From: Paragonimus westermani
Taxonomy: Eukaryota > Platyhelminthes > Trematoda > Plagiorchiida > Troglotrematidae
Direction of reading: 5' to 3'
DNA length: 64,000 nucleotides
Assembly: GCA_008508345.1 (NCBI GenBank)
Contig: QNGE01003028.1
Location: forward strand, 1 to 64,000
Made by a program: the position numbers and the translations under genes. The notes beneath the pieces were generated by a model. The model searched no databases, was not told where the DNA came from, and worked only from the letters and a program-made list of their open reading frames with translations. Within the stretch, counting starts at the first letter, position 1. Every line of letters begins with the position of its first letter. This document shows, in pieces, positions 22,080-33,499 of the stretch.

Positions 22080-23360
22080 AGAAAGCCGACGAAGGGAAGT
22101 TAACCTAAACATCAAAATTTTGCTGTCGGAAGCCTTTTAAAAGCTGAGGAAAATAATGTATGCTGAAGCCGTGTCACCTGGCACTGAGGTATTCCGACTG
22201 CCTAAGTGAGCATTCGGGAGCATGTGTGTACATATGTGTGTGCGAATGGAGAGGAACAAAGGAGAAGAGACCGGTGACCACGTTTCCATGTACATACAGA
22301 TAAAACAAACCGCGGTTCGCGATATGGGTGAGAATCTGAGGCAACGGCTGAATGGTGCTGGAAATGCCGCTTCAACACTACTAATGAATGTGTTAGAAGT
22401 CAGCGTTCCAGCCCATAACTTGAGAGAGGACAATGAAGTCACAGTTTGCACTGGGGTTAGAAATTTGCGGACAATCCAACGAGGTAGCAAATTCAGATAA
22501 ACGGTCTCAAAGTAATGTATGATGCGCTGGTCCACTGCTGGAATAACACGAGTGGTATGTGATGACAGAAGTCCCAGCTGAGATATCGAATACGAGACAT
22601 GAGGGTGGGTGGAGCAAGAGGGCAAAAAAATCTTTCACTCTAGATTTCAAAGCGTAACATTAGTCACAAGCAATTCATAAATATGCCTCATGACATAAAC
22701 ATATTCGTGCTACTGGTGTACATGACGAGAAGGTGGTAAATACATGTGAAATAATACGGATTCTCGCTGTTTCGTAAACCAGGAAGAGGACAACGACTGC
22801 AACTAGTCACCAGCACACACGGGAGTAGTAATGCGGTTCACGTTTTTCAACCTAGCGGCAGCCCCAAAAAGAGGTGTGCGGGCACCAGCTGGAGGTGAGG
22901 CTGTAGTAAATTCCAACTTCTTCCGCATCACATACTTGTAGCTGCATAATCTTGAGTAGGATATTGTTGATACTAGTGCCTGCTGGCACCTCAGCGCTTT
23001 TTTCCACTACTCAAACCACCCTTCATTCACCGAAAAAGGCAATCAAAGTATGTTAAGTATAATTTCTAAGACTCTCGAACTGATTAATAATTTTTTACTA
23101 GTCTCACAATGTGAGGGTCATTAGAGTAGAAAGATAGGAAATAACTCTATTCCAATCCACGTGAACCCGATACGGGAACGGACCGAATAACCAACAGTCC
23201 GATTAAGCAGTTCACACTTCAATGCGTCCGTTAGTATAATTAGTGTCACTTCTACCACGAAGTCCAGACTAATCCTAATTAACACAACCAGCAAGCGACG
23301 ATAAACCTGGAGATGCAGACGTCAAAACTGAATCAGAACACCTGGGGCAGATCACTCAGG
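22080..23360. other. No recognised gene
   Basis: A 162-codon minus-strand frame (22137-22625) and an overlapping 92-codon plus frame (22222-22500) are open across the same DNA. Neither has a recognised motif or splice context. The rest is unremarkable. Confidence 0.35.
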
Positions 23361-23446
23361 ATGATGTGGAAGCAATCAGATGTTAATGTTTGCACTGTTA
23401 GAAAATCGTGGAACAACAACTTCATCAGTGCAGAAAGAAGACGTGT

Positions 23447-23485
23447 TGTGGCATGTTAACATTTCGCTTACTCCCATCAGTCGCA
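23447..23485 (-). ncRNA. Degenerate PLE hammerhead ribozyme
   Basis: The minus strand reads CTGATGG (core A changed to G), GAGTAAGC, GAAA, ATG-TTAA-CAT, then G at the cleavage position where A, C or U is needed. Two core defects make activity unlikely. Confidence 0.6.
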
Positions 23486-23572
23486 CACGTAGAATATGCA
23501 GATTGTGTACGACAGACAGTTAGAGATTAGCAGGGTATGGACACGTATACATTCACACCAAGTATTATGTCA

Positions 23573-24023
23573 TCAACAACAGGGCAACCCGCTGGGTTGC
23601 TTCAACCACTTCTGTGCACACAGCGCGGACCGGTGAGTTCTGATCAACATGGCTTCGCTAAAGGCCAGTAACTTCGGGTTCGGATTGCGCAACAATATTT
23701 TGAACGAACTGAGAAGTCCAGCAATCGATGATGCGGGATTTCGAGCAACGGGTTCACCGGCTAGAGGTTGTTGTGTCATGAGCTGCTTCAACCATTTCGG
23801 GACATGTTCCGATACTCGCTGAGATAACTGTCGATCTGTTCTGCCTGTGTAAACTGCAACTGCAAGTGAACTGGAAGATAACATGAGAGGCAGAATAGCT
23901 ACACAAACAGTGTTCGCGATTTTGAAGAGTTGGTCTTTTGGTGGTTTGAACTGAACGTTGTTGGACAGCCGCATATGTGCGGGATGGGGCAGACTTCAAT
24001 ATGTGTTTGATGTTATCGGCCAA
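23573..24023 (-). pseudogene. PLE GIY-YIG endonuclease domain
   Basis: Minus-strand frames contain NIKHILKSAPSRTY and, one frame over, AVAVYTGRTDRQLSQRVSEH, in which YTGRTDR corresponds to YIGRT.R and R..EH.PKWL follows. The conserved tail FKILLRNPNPKLLAFSEAML and SALCAQKWLKQPS ends at a stop at 23573. One frame shift near 23940 splits it. GIY-YIG domains of PLEs nick target DNA; this copy lacks the RT and is inactive. Confidence 0.8.
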
Positions 24024-24218
24024 ATGATCTTGGAATTACATAAACATCCATTTTGGGTTGCCTGAACTGCCGTGTTGCACTTGCTCATCTTGCTGTGAGT
24101 TTCTGTAAACCCATCGGGCTGCCCTGGTGTTGATGACATAATACTTGATGTGAATGTATGCGTGTCCATACCCTACTCATCTCTAACTGCCTGTCGTATA
24201 CAATCTGCTTGTTTTACG

Positions 24219-24257
24219 TGTGACTGATGAGAGTAAGCGAAATTTTAACATATCACA
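24219..24257 (+). ncRNA. Near-intact PLE hammerhead ribozyme in inverted pseudo-LTR
   Basis: TGTGA and TCACA form a perfect 5-bp stem I around CTGATGA, GAGTAAGC, GAAA, a weak stem III (ATT-TTAA-CAT, with one T-C mismatch) and cleavage triplet ATA. Core boxes are complete; the damaged stem III may reduce activity. Confidence 0.7.
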
Positions 24258-24309
24258 ACATGTCTTCTTCCTGCACTGATGATGTCAGAAAATCATAACA
24301 CAGAAATAA

Positions 24310-25325
24310 ATCATCAAAAGAATCTCACAAAACTGATGACAGAGCAGAAAGTGCAGCAAACAGCACTGGACAGATTAGGGAATGTGTGCGCCACACGTAG
24401 TCAGAATCCCAACGTTGTGTCTGCCACGTTCTGGCCAATGAATTGTGATTATCATGCCACCTTGATTGACCTACGTTGGAGATGCCACACTCAAAATCCA
24501 GCAAATCCAAAGACCGGCTAATTTAGTTGAAATGCACAGCACTACAAATTGCTCATGAAGTTACGTTATTCTAGATTCGTTGAGTAAAAACGCTAGGCAG
24601 ATCTTTCGGAAGGACAAATCAAGACATGTACGGCGCCATCTTACAAATAGAAAGGCTGATTCCTCAAGACAAAACACACGTAGTAAACTGAAATTTCAGG
24701 ACATATAAAGCCTACTTTATAAATCAAACACTACCTGAAGATATAACGAATCACGATTCTAGGGGCTGTTTACTGAAAACAGAGCAAAAACACGTGAGAA
24801 GCCAATAATTACTAATACAATGCCATCACAAGCGCTAATACAACTAACTTGATCGGGCGTTAAAACCATCCCTGGGCATGCGTAAGAATTGAGTGAACAG
24901 TTGCACTGTTGTCCTACGTCTGACAAGAAGAATAAACGCCTATTCGAATGATGTGCCGACACATCAACGATGCAACATCGAACTATCAGTTACGTCTAGT
25001 TTTCACTTCCGTTTATAAGGTCATATGTTCAAATGTTGCATGGGTGAGTTGTACAGGAAGGCGGAGCTAATATTGTGCATCAATGCTAATTGGGATATCG
25101 CGTGGTTATAAACAGGGTTCAGGTGCACAAAAATCCAGACATCTTACGAGTGTACTCAATAAGATGATTTACGAACGAAACTCTGGTAAAACGGCTCAAC
25201 AACATGATTACATCCAACACATTTCAATTAAAACAATCCGTTAAGTTGATGAACTTGCATAAAATAATGACAAGACGCAATTCATGTGATGTTCTCCGGA
25301 GTAACACTCCGTATATTCCGATCAC
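24310..25325. other. No recognised gene or repeat
   Basis: Short open frames only (for example 24279-24521 plus). Nothing recognisable; the right end runs into PLE copy 4. Confidence 0.4.
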
Positions 25326-25329
25326 ACAC

Positions 25330-26900
25330 AGACGTAACTAATTTAAATCGACTCAGAAGTTTCTGTCCGATGATAATCCTGACAAGGTCCAAGAAGTGGA
25401 AAAAGAAATCTGTAGCAAGTTGGAGAAGCTGAAGATGAATGGCGTAATCTCTGTGGAACAGTGCAAGCTGATGAAACCAGTGGGCACACGTATTTCGCAC
25501 ATGTAGAAACTACCCAAAACCCACAAACCCAATGTCCCACTTCGATCCATTATGTCCACGTGTGTGTAACGCACCGCAGCATATATGTTACCACGCTAGT
25601 TAACTGGTTTACTTGAACCAATCAGGAAACAATTTTGTAAGTACAGTCTGAAGGACAGTTTCGAAGTTGTTAATTGTATGGATGGTTTAAATATCTGAGA
25701 AACTGATGTGTCCACTTGATTTGACGTCTCTGTTTACTAAAATTTCGTCCATGAAATAGTTGACGGCATTTCTGAATTTATTGTAAGCAGCAGTGTGCCC
25801 TTTTCCATCACGGTGTGTGAACTAATATCACTGTCACTTTTGTGTAAACATAATGTAAGGTTCAATTTCCAAAGGTAAAGTTTCCGACCAGTGGACGAGG
25901 TTGTAATCGCAGCCCGCTGGGTCCACTTCCAGTGAATTACTTCATGGATAAAGTAGAACCCACTTTATACGAAAACCTGTGAAGACCAGTGTTGTATAAA
26001 CGCCACGTAGATGATATTCTGGCTATTTCTGAGAGTTCAAGTGACCTAGATATGTTATTCCCGAAGGTGAATCAGGCTTATCCGTATCTAAGGCTGACGA
26101 GAGAAGACGAAGTGAATGACTGTCTTCCACACGTGGACACTCCAATCACCCGAAGATCAGATGGCACGGTAGGAAGACCCGTCTACTACAAGCCTACTTA
26201 GGATAGTGTATGCATTTCGAAGGCTTCTGTCCGGTGCAGTATAAGAGAGGCCTAGCCAGGACGCTTTATCACAGAGCATGACGGATTTGCACAGAAAAGA
26301 ACCTACAGCCATAGTTAAGTCTACTGACGTACACCGCAGGCTAACAAGTGTCCCTTGCAATTTATTACAAAGTACAGCAGACAATTACCCCCAACAACAA
26401 CGATAACAAAGAGGACAGTGTAGTTAGAAGTCCCGTTTCCAGGGAACATCTGGTCAACAACAATGAAGTGGCCTCTAACGGCCACTGTATCCAAGAATTA
26501 TAACTTCACATAACTGTGTACGGTACAGCAAACTCTATCAGTCTCCCAGGCCACGAGCAGACGGTCTACGTCTGTCACATCCCACTGTTTATACAAATAC
26601 TCGTGCAGCCGCAGCGTGAGCTACACAGAAAGGACAAACCGACAACTAGCTGCTCGTACCAAGGAGCATGATTCCATAAACTCCAGGCGCCTGTATAGAT
26701 GCAGACCGATGGCACTCAGCACAATCACTTACGAGGCGCATAAGCCAAACACGACACAGAGTCAAAGTTCCTGACGCTTTCTCGGTGATTTTTCGGAGCA
26801 ACCGGAAACATACTCCACCTTGCTGAGGCTTTGGCTATCAAACGTCACAGCCCCCTGTGTGTTCAAACACAATTAGTGTTGACGCTCCCGCTACCCTGGT
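25330..26900 (+). pseudogene. Penelope-like element, fourth copy (RT plus GIY-YIG remnant)
   Basis: The most complete PLE here. In order: EVEKEICSKLEKLKMNGVIS (about 25396-25455); KLPKTHKPNVPLRSIMS (about 25508-25558, the PLE RT signature); KYSLKDSFEVVNCMDGL (about 25640-25690); FDLTSLFTK (about 25718-25745, first catalytic block); YKRHVDDILAISES (about 25995-26036, the catalytic Asp pair with H for Y); CLPHVDTPITRRSDGTVGRP; TERTNRQLAARTKEHDS (about 26630-26670, GIY-YIG remnant); and the tail AEALAI.R...LCVQTQL ending near 26900. Many stops. No hammerhead was found downstream. Confidence 0.8.
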
Positions 26901-27204
26901 AGTCAGCAATCCTACAATTTTCATCTCAAGTTTTTGTGTCCGTCTGTTTAGTCTCCAAAACCATGACCTCCACCATGTGGAATTTCGAATCAGAATGCAC
27001 GAAAGGTCACTCCGGAGAACACCACATGAATTACGTCTTAGTGTTCTATGCATACTCTGATCAATTAGTTCAATTGTTAGACTGAGACCACCACGTGACG
27101 GAAACACAACTAACAGGCAGGCTGATAAACGCAGTGAAGAACGTAGGCTATAACTCGAGTTGATGCGAACAAAGACATCATCATCACCACCATCATCACT
27201 GGTT

Positions 27205-30200
27205 CTCACCGATGCTTAACTGCCATACAACCATGAAGCAAAAAAAATCCCGTATACGAAAAGACAACAAAAACAGAGGTAAGGAGCCTAATCAAAGGGA
27301 AAATATGTACGTCTATATTCACACATTCAATATCAAGGTGCATACAACCCGCAAACAAACAACCAAGTTGTAAATGAAATTAGGACGTTATCAACAAGAC
27401 AGTTAGTTTCCTGACGGTTTTCACTGCCCCCGCGTCATTCAATACACTCACTTCACAAACAACTCGGTCAAACAACGACAATATTCACGCCACTGAGTTC
27501 GATCAACCAACATCTCACCTAACGTCTCCAGCCAATGACTCTGTGAATCACGAGGTCCCCAGCCTGGGAAGCGAAACCGATCTACAGTGGCCAACCCCTA
27601 CGTGAACGATTTCACCTCTCTTCTCCAGGTCGTCATCTGTCCACTTCAACTGGCCGCAGCGTCGGCAACGAGTACTCGATATGGCAGATGGCTAGTTAAC
27701 ATCCTCAATACATGATCTAATCATCTAAGTCTGCTCAAATGTAGAGAATGAACAGAACAATTCGTTTGGCAATCATCACCAAATACCCGTCTCCCATCCT
27801 ACTGGTTCTTCACTCGTTAGTGCCATCCGATACGAGCGATCAGACACAAACATCGGTGGTCAAATACCTGAAGACACTTCATGTCTTCTATCCTTCGTAT
27901 AGCAGCACAGCCCTCACTGTCGTTTTATATACGCAACACATGAGACTCAGAGAGATACAACTCTCTGTCGCCAGAGGTGTCCCAGATTGGCGAATACTGT
28001 CAAAGCCTTAGAGATACGCATTTCTGTTTCATTCCCTACACCTCCACCGCCGCCGCTGATGCAGCTTCCCCGGTACACGAACTGGTCAACAACTTCCATG
28101 AATTCATTGTCCCACATTAAATCTATGTAATCACAGCAATCTCGCAGAATCACTTTGCACTCTGTGGCTGCGAAGCGCATTCGGAAGTACTTAGCAGAAC
28201 GCGAAGTAGCTTACAGCGTTGTTTTTGTTGCTTGGAAATTGTCAAATTGTCTATGAAGAAATTAAACACAAGTGGTTAAATTGGGTAGTCATGAAGTAGG
28301 CCGTTTATGGTGCTGAAACTATCGGATGTTCATCGTAAACCCCAACCTGAGTTGCCGTATGGGAATAAAGCACCGACCATATGGTCACATACTTGTTTGG
28401 TACACTGCTGGGTTTAAGCGATTCCAAAAGTTTAAATCGACCCAGCAAATCGAACGCGACTTTATAGTTGAGAAATACGGTAATTGTCGGCCGGCGGTAC
28501 ACGCGACCCTGTTCCACAACTTGGAGAAGAGTAAATCTGTGGTCTATCCAACTCTGCCCGTCCTTCACTAATGTCTGCTCCCTCCGCCGAGCTGCGGTGA
28601 GTCGATGAAGCATAGTGCATGCTTCAAACTAACTACTCCATGGTTTTCGCAATAGTCCTGGACTCACCTTTTCAATATAGCGAGTGGCCTGAGCAAGGAG
28701 GGGCAGTCTACGTCGTTCACACAAATTGAAACAACTGCATCAAGGCTTCTACTAGCGCGCTTCCACCTTCTTTGAGAAGTATCGTTACGAGAATATTTAG
28801 GCCAGTAATCCTATTATGCTGGAGAGCCGGATTGTAATTGCACACCTCAGTCTCAGTGGGTGGTCGTGAATCAACCGACCAGCGCATTATATCGTGACGC
28901 TTGTGGCCACAATACAGTAGAAGCATCCCACAAGATAAATTAATCTTCAAGGTGTTCCACCCTTCCGTACTCATTATGGATCAGTGTGCCGTTTGTCTCG
29001 CTGAAATATTCACTGACAGACGGTAGCCTGAGACCACTAGCACGGATAGGCTTGAAGAGTCCGCCAGTGTTCTCTGAAACAAATGCGGTTACCACTTTCG
29101 TCTTCCTCCATTAGCCGAACCTCGTGATCGGAGATCAGGCTGTGCCTGGGCTTCTCACAGGTATCCCTCTCAAACTTGTCACAGGAACTGTTAGCAGAAA
29201 TGTCCGACACCTAACAACCTCAGGGGCTTATCTGAGGTCCAGTGTCTGTTCAACCCACGAATCCCCGTGCCGCATGCTACAGTACGTGCTTCCCGAATGG
29301 CCTGTGAGATTTCGGTCCAGCAGCTATTAGGATCTTCGGAGTAGTGTGATTATTATGTTTTACCGATAGTAAAACCAATTTCTCAACGGCCAGTCGATGT
29401 TATCGGTGGGGTCGTTGTCTAGAAAAGGTAAGAACGAAACGACAACGTACCGGCGCTTGATCTGAATCCAAATACATGTTTCAATAAGAACGACAGTCCT
29501 GAGTGGAAACACGCCACCTATAACCAACAGTTGTGTGGTCTATCTGAGACCAGGCTGATTCGAAGGAGGCAGGTGCCATGTATAACAATGACGTGCACGA
29601 TGCCTAAAACCTACCGCAGGAGAGTTGCCAGATCCGAATAGAACGTGTCCTTGACGAAGGCGTCACTACAGTCAGTTGGAGCATGAGCAGATACAATGAA
29701 AACGATTTCCGAAGGTTTTGCGTCTAGATCTCGCCTTAACAAAACCTGCTAGGCGAACGGCACAGAGTCTACTGTTAACGGAAATCGAATCTAACAATGC
29801 GAATGTGGTCGTAGTGCAGACAGCTATACCTACTCAAGCCTGATTGGTAGCGTCGGCTCTGGAACCACTTAGTATCGGGTAGACAGTGCCGACGCTGTTG
29901 GTTCCTCAGGTTGACTACTGTCCTGGGTTCTGGTCTCTGAAATAAAGCAGACATCGACATTCAACAAGTCTAACGTTCGTGCGAGAGTGGCCTGCTAGCC
30001 TATCTGCTTTAGAGTACGAACGTTGAAAGCGCCCATATTACTTCGCGTCCTAGGTTTCAGCAAGAGACGAGGGATGTTTGAAGCCGAATTGCACAAGACG
30101 GAACTTCCCGATACAGTGTTACTATGATCGACTATTTCTATTGTGGGACCTGAAGTACCCTGGGGATCGAGAGGGGCCTGAGAGGTAGTTTCGATAGGAC

Positions 30201-30300
30201 AGTGATGGGAGAGGGATTAACGAAATGCTGCACACCATTCATCCAATTTAACAAGAACAAAGCTGGCACCAAGTGCATCTGGGCAACAGCGAGTGACTTT
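27205..30300 (-). pseudogene. RTE-like LINE, nearly full length, decayed
   Basis: Sense order on the minus strand: MGAFNVRTLKQIG (about 30035-30000), LNVDVCFISETRTQDSS (about 29965-29915) and IVFIVSAHAPTDCSDAFVKD (about 29705-29645) are APE endonuclease blocks. The RT follows, with RITGLN and ALVEALMQLF (about 28800-28740), WIDHRFTLLQVVEQG (about 28550-28505) and RPTITVFLNYKVAFDLLGR (about 28490-28435, catalytic D changed to N in FLD). Then come MRFAATECKVILRDCCDYID (28180-28121), FVYRGSCIS, VFDHRCLCLIARIGW (about 27890-27845) and LRLDHVLRM remnants. The 3' UTR reaches about 27205. Stops and frame shifts throughout. One element can thus be followed from endonuclease to tail. Confidence 0.75.
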
Positions 30301-30349
30301 TAATCGGTAGACTGGGTAACGAAGAATAGATCGCTCAGTTACCCAACAA

Positions 30350-32485
30350 TAAATAACTAAAAATCATGCAAGGTACGAAGCATGAGAAAACAGCCTGTGT
30401 GACAACACGGAAGAATATCACGAAACAGCTGAGCGACAGACACGAGGTATCAAACGACCTTGGACTAGATCATAGCAAACGAGGAACGCACACGATCGAT
30501 CAGGCACGCGCACATCATTCGAAATGAACAAAACGATGGTATCAACTGTTTATGAACTGACAGTGGCGAGACTGTCATGTGGTGAGTATATAAGTTGCAC
30601 CTATGCAAACAGAACTCTACTGCGCTATACAAGTTTAGAACGGAACTATTACGGGCAAATCTGCTCTCTTAAATTAGCTCCAGTTGAATAAGTGTGCCAT
30701 AATAAGGCGAAGTAACGTAGGGCGTAAGATAGACGAAAAATAAACAACGAAAACAAACAACGCACGTGGCCGCAGATCGTAATTTCACCAGAGGAACTAA
30801 ATCAGGTACCATTTAACAATACACTGGTTCATATTCTACATACACATTTTAAACTGTCAGATAGTCTGATATTCCGAAAACCATCATGATGCCTGAGGCA
30901 GTTACACTGAAAACTGTACCAATCATTGCTATGAACTCAAAACTATTGTGAACTGATTGACAAAAAGCGCAAAATGAATGAAAACTAAGGAGTAATTCGA
31001 GAGTGCCAAACGACTTTCGTACAAAAGTCAGCTAGGAAATAAACACGCCCTACTTGGGAAAAACCAACGCCGTCGTTAACAAAGTGCGACGATAATGGGA
31101 ATTCCTGAAAAATGCTACGCTGGTTCGCAGACGACACTGTCACAGTGCGACCCATGTAATCAGAAAAGAATGTCATCGATCTCAACATGCGAGCGAAAAG
31201 TCTCACACAGAATGCTGTCACAACGGTGTATGGACTTCCTTCCGACAACAACCACCATAGACAACCCTTGCTGTATTGCAGGAAAGTGTCTTGAACAGAA
31301 CACTTTGATAGAGCCTGATGGTCCTTACCCGATAGCTCTGAGTGCGGCCAAATCACGTAGTGGCTTGAAAAGCCCTTCATCGTTACAGTAGCGCGGAAAA
31401 TTCCCAAGGGAAAATGACAAAAAAAATACATGTAAAGATAAGGTGGAGTGGACAATAATCGTGCATATACGGGAACGCTATTATTCCGTGATAATAACCC
31501 AAGGCAGTATCGATGCAGTTCACCTCAGTCACCAAGTTCCCAGCTTTACACACCAAACTTTTGCCCTATTAAACGATTTTCCATATTCTGTATAAAAGAC
31601 TTTTCCTTAATTCTGCCATTCCATGAACTACAAAAGATAAAGGTATTACTTAATTCCTTAATTTGAACGAGTAATAAGGGATTGTTCGCACTGTCTTCCC
31701 AGCACAAATTTCATCACGTGATATGGCTTACAGTATGTAAGACCTAGTCAACGGTTCGCATCAAATAGGTTATCAATAGTTGTGGATGGAGAGGTTGGAT
31801 AACAGAGTGTCTATTATGGTTATCCAATCGGATTGAGCCTAATAGGAGTCTACCCAGAGCATAAACCGTTCTGTATTTCAGTGTGTTGCGCTTGCAACCT
31901 AAATGCCAAGCTCAGCGAACATATCAATACCAAAGCGGGCTTACTCTGTGATTATAGAAGTTTCTGACAGTTCATCTAAATTGTAACCACAAAATTATTC
32001 GTGTCAGTAAAATCATCAATCAGCATAATGACCAGTCAATATGTAGTGGATTGGTGAGACGAAGAGAGTTAGACAAAACACTGTCAACCGAAGCTCAGAC
32101 AGCAACCAACTGGAGAAAGCAAAAGAGAAATCTGAAGACCGCCAGTTAAAAATGTGTCCCTTCCCCGTCCAACCATACTGTTGAGATAGTGTTGGGAGGT
32201 CCAGCTGTGGTAAGTCCTCCTCTTCTTGTTTGTAGGACAGACTTGTAGATTTCGTCACTTGTTCTGTCGCCTATTCCTCTGCTCTGAATATTTCTAAATA
32301 TCATGGTGACTCCTTTAAGATGCCATCCGAAGCCTATTGTCACTTGGTCGAAAAATTACTCCCACGTCACTTTCTTTTAAACATATCGGCGTTAGTTAGT
32401 CTCACTACCCTATTTGGTCATTCTATGTAGTAGGTGGTTTGTGAAGATGAGGATAATATATTTATGCTTTGTATATTAAGGCATT
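30350..32485. other. No recognised gene
   Basis: The longest frame, 30985-31455 on the minus strand (156 codons), overlaps a plus frame at 31095-31391 and has no family signature. Nothing else is recognised. Confidence 0.4.
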
Positions 32486-32489
32486 ATCT

Positions 32490-32791
32490 GCCGTTTATCT
32501 CTGATCGACAGTGTGATCTTCAGAGTGAAGGAACATTTACCTAAATGGGTGCAGAGCTCTGTATTACAGAAGAACGACAAAGTGGTTGAAACACGCAATC
32601 AACCAGCGTCCCCAGTCGCAAGACACGTCCTGACCACTGGTCACGTTATCGACCAAATTTGTGCATTCAGAATACTATTGCGTCACTCGAATCCAAGATT
32701 CTTGCGGTATGCTGAGGCGGTCGCAATCAATCGACTGAAGCCGACCTTGTGTGTTCAAAAACAATTGCTCGTAAACTTGACCCTTCCCTGA
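32490..32791 (+). pseudogene. Penelope-like element C-terminus, fifth copy
   Basis: The frame reads RVKEHLPKWVQSSVLQKNDK (the R..EHLPKW part of the GIY-YIG domain), SPVARHVLTTGHVIDQ, FRILLRHSNPRFLRYAEAVA and RLKPTLCVQKQLL, ending in a stop at 32791. The tail is close to the copy at 11640-11882 (same RFLR.AEA.AI.RLKP.LCVQKQL pattern), so these two belong to one subfamily. The rest of the element is missing. Confidence 0.8.
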
Positions 32792-32883
32792 ACTTAGTGA
32801 CCTTTCCTAAACCACCAATTGACTATCCACCCTGATCACCTAACTGTTCGATATAAAAAACCCGCTTCATGTTATTGTAAATT

Positions 32884-32922
32884 TGGTACTGATGAGTCAA
32901 TACGAAATGCTTGCATCTGCCA
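32884..32922 (+). ncRNA. Minimal hammerhead ribozyme of a PLE (core intact)
   Basis: TGGTA and TGCCA form stem I with one T-G wobble. CTGATGA, then GTCAATAC (stem II, 2 bp G-C and T-A with a CAAT loop), GAAA, stem III ATGC-TT-GCAT (4 bp, 2-base loop) and ATC complete the fold. All core bases match the consensus. Predicted cleavage follows C32917. It lies about 95 bases after the PLE stop codon, the same spacing as at 11984. Confidence 0.85.
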
Positions 32923-33047
32923 GTTTTCGTGTTCTAACGGTTTTGTTCAAACTTCTGAAGGGAATTAACTGTTTCAAACTCTTGAAAGCGCAGACGTCGA
33001 CAAACAGGAAAAAAGACAGAAATTCGTTGTAAATTAGGCAACAAATG

Positions 33048-33489
33048 TGTCGGAGAAGTCTCCAAATCCCCGAAAACATTGTGTTGTAAAAGGCTCAACA
33101 AAGTATACTTGTGACCTTCACAGTTAGCATGGTTATGTACTTCAGCAGCCTTCACAGGTGTCCTCAGTCTTCCTGCCAACTTCTGTTATCATCCAGATTG
33201 CACGCCCACATTGTACCGATTGGAATTTTGTCTGATCCATTCTTTTGAATTTGCATTGTTGTTGGTCGCAAACCGCATAAGCAAGAACGAGTTTGCGGTT
33301 GTTGTCTTCGGAGTGAGGGACATAAAGGAGCTCTGTATGAAGGCCAGTCTTTTCCTTTTATTCATGCGTTAGCCTTAGATGGTTGGATTGACCGGGAATT
33401 CGCGAATTAGTCACGTATACTCCGTAACCCGTCGTTTCGTTATAAGCAATATCACTAACCGTTGTTCCATCATCCGTCCAGCTTTCACA
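33048..33489 (+). repeat. Solo LTR of a CsRn1-like gypsy element
   Basis: About 70% identical by eye to 46266-46745, the region just before a gypsy Gag. It begins TGTCGGAGAAGTCTCC and ends CCAGCTTTCACA. No Gag or pol follows. A short ORF with an apparent signal peptide (33358-33555, minus) falls wholly inside and is treated as a shadow. Confidence 0.65.
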
Positions 33490-33499
33490 GGCTGTAAAT

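Larger units (their letters stand above)
23365..24300 (-). mobile_element. Penelope-like element, third copy, with inverted pseudo-LTR pair
   Basis: The minus strand holds the GIY-YIG end of a PLE followed by its 3' pseudo-LTR with hammerhead (23600-23365). On the other side, 24110-24300 carries the same pseudo-LTR in opposite orientation, about 85% identical by eye. The shared blocks include TTGATGACATAATACTTG, TCTAACTGYCTGTCGTA and CTTCTTYCTGCACTGATGA. An inverted pair of pseudo-LTRs, instead of the tandem arrangement, is a known Penelope structure. The RT is missing. Confidence 0.75.

Noticed and set aside
22137..22625. 162-codon minus-strand frame
   Set aside because: Overlaps another open frame on the plus strand, no recognised motif or splice context; may be chance.
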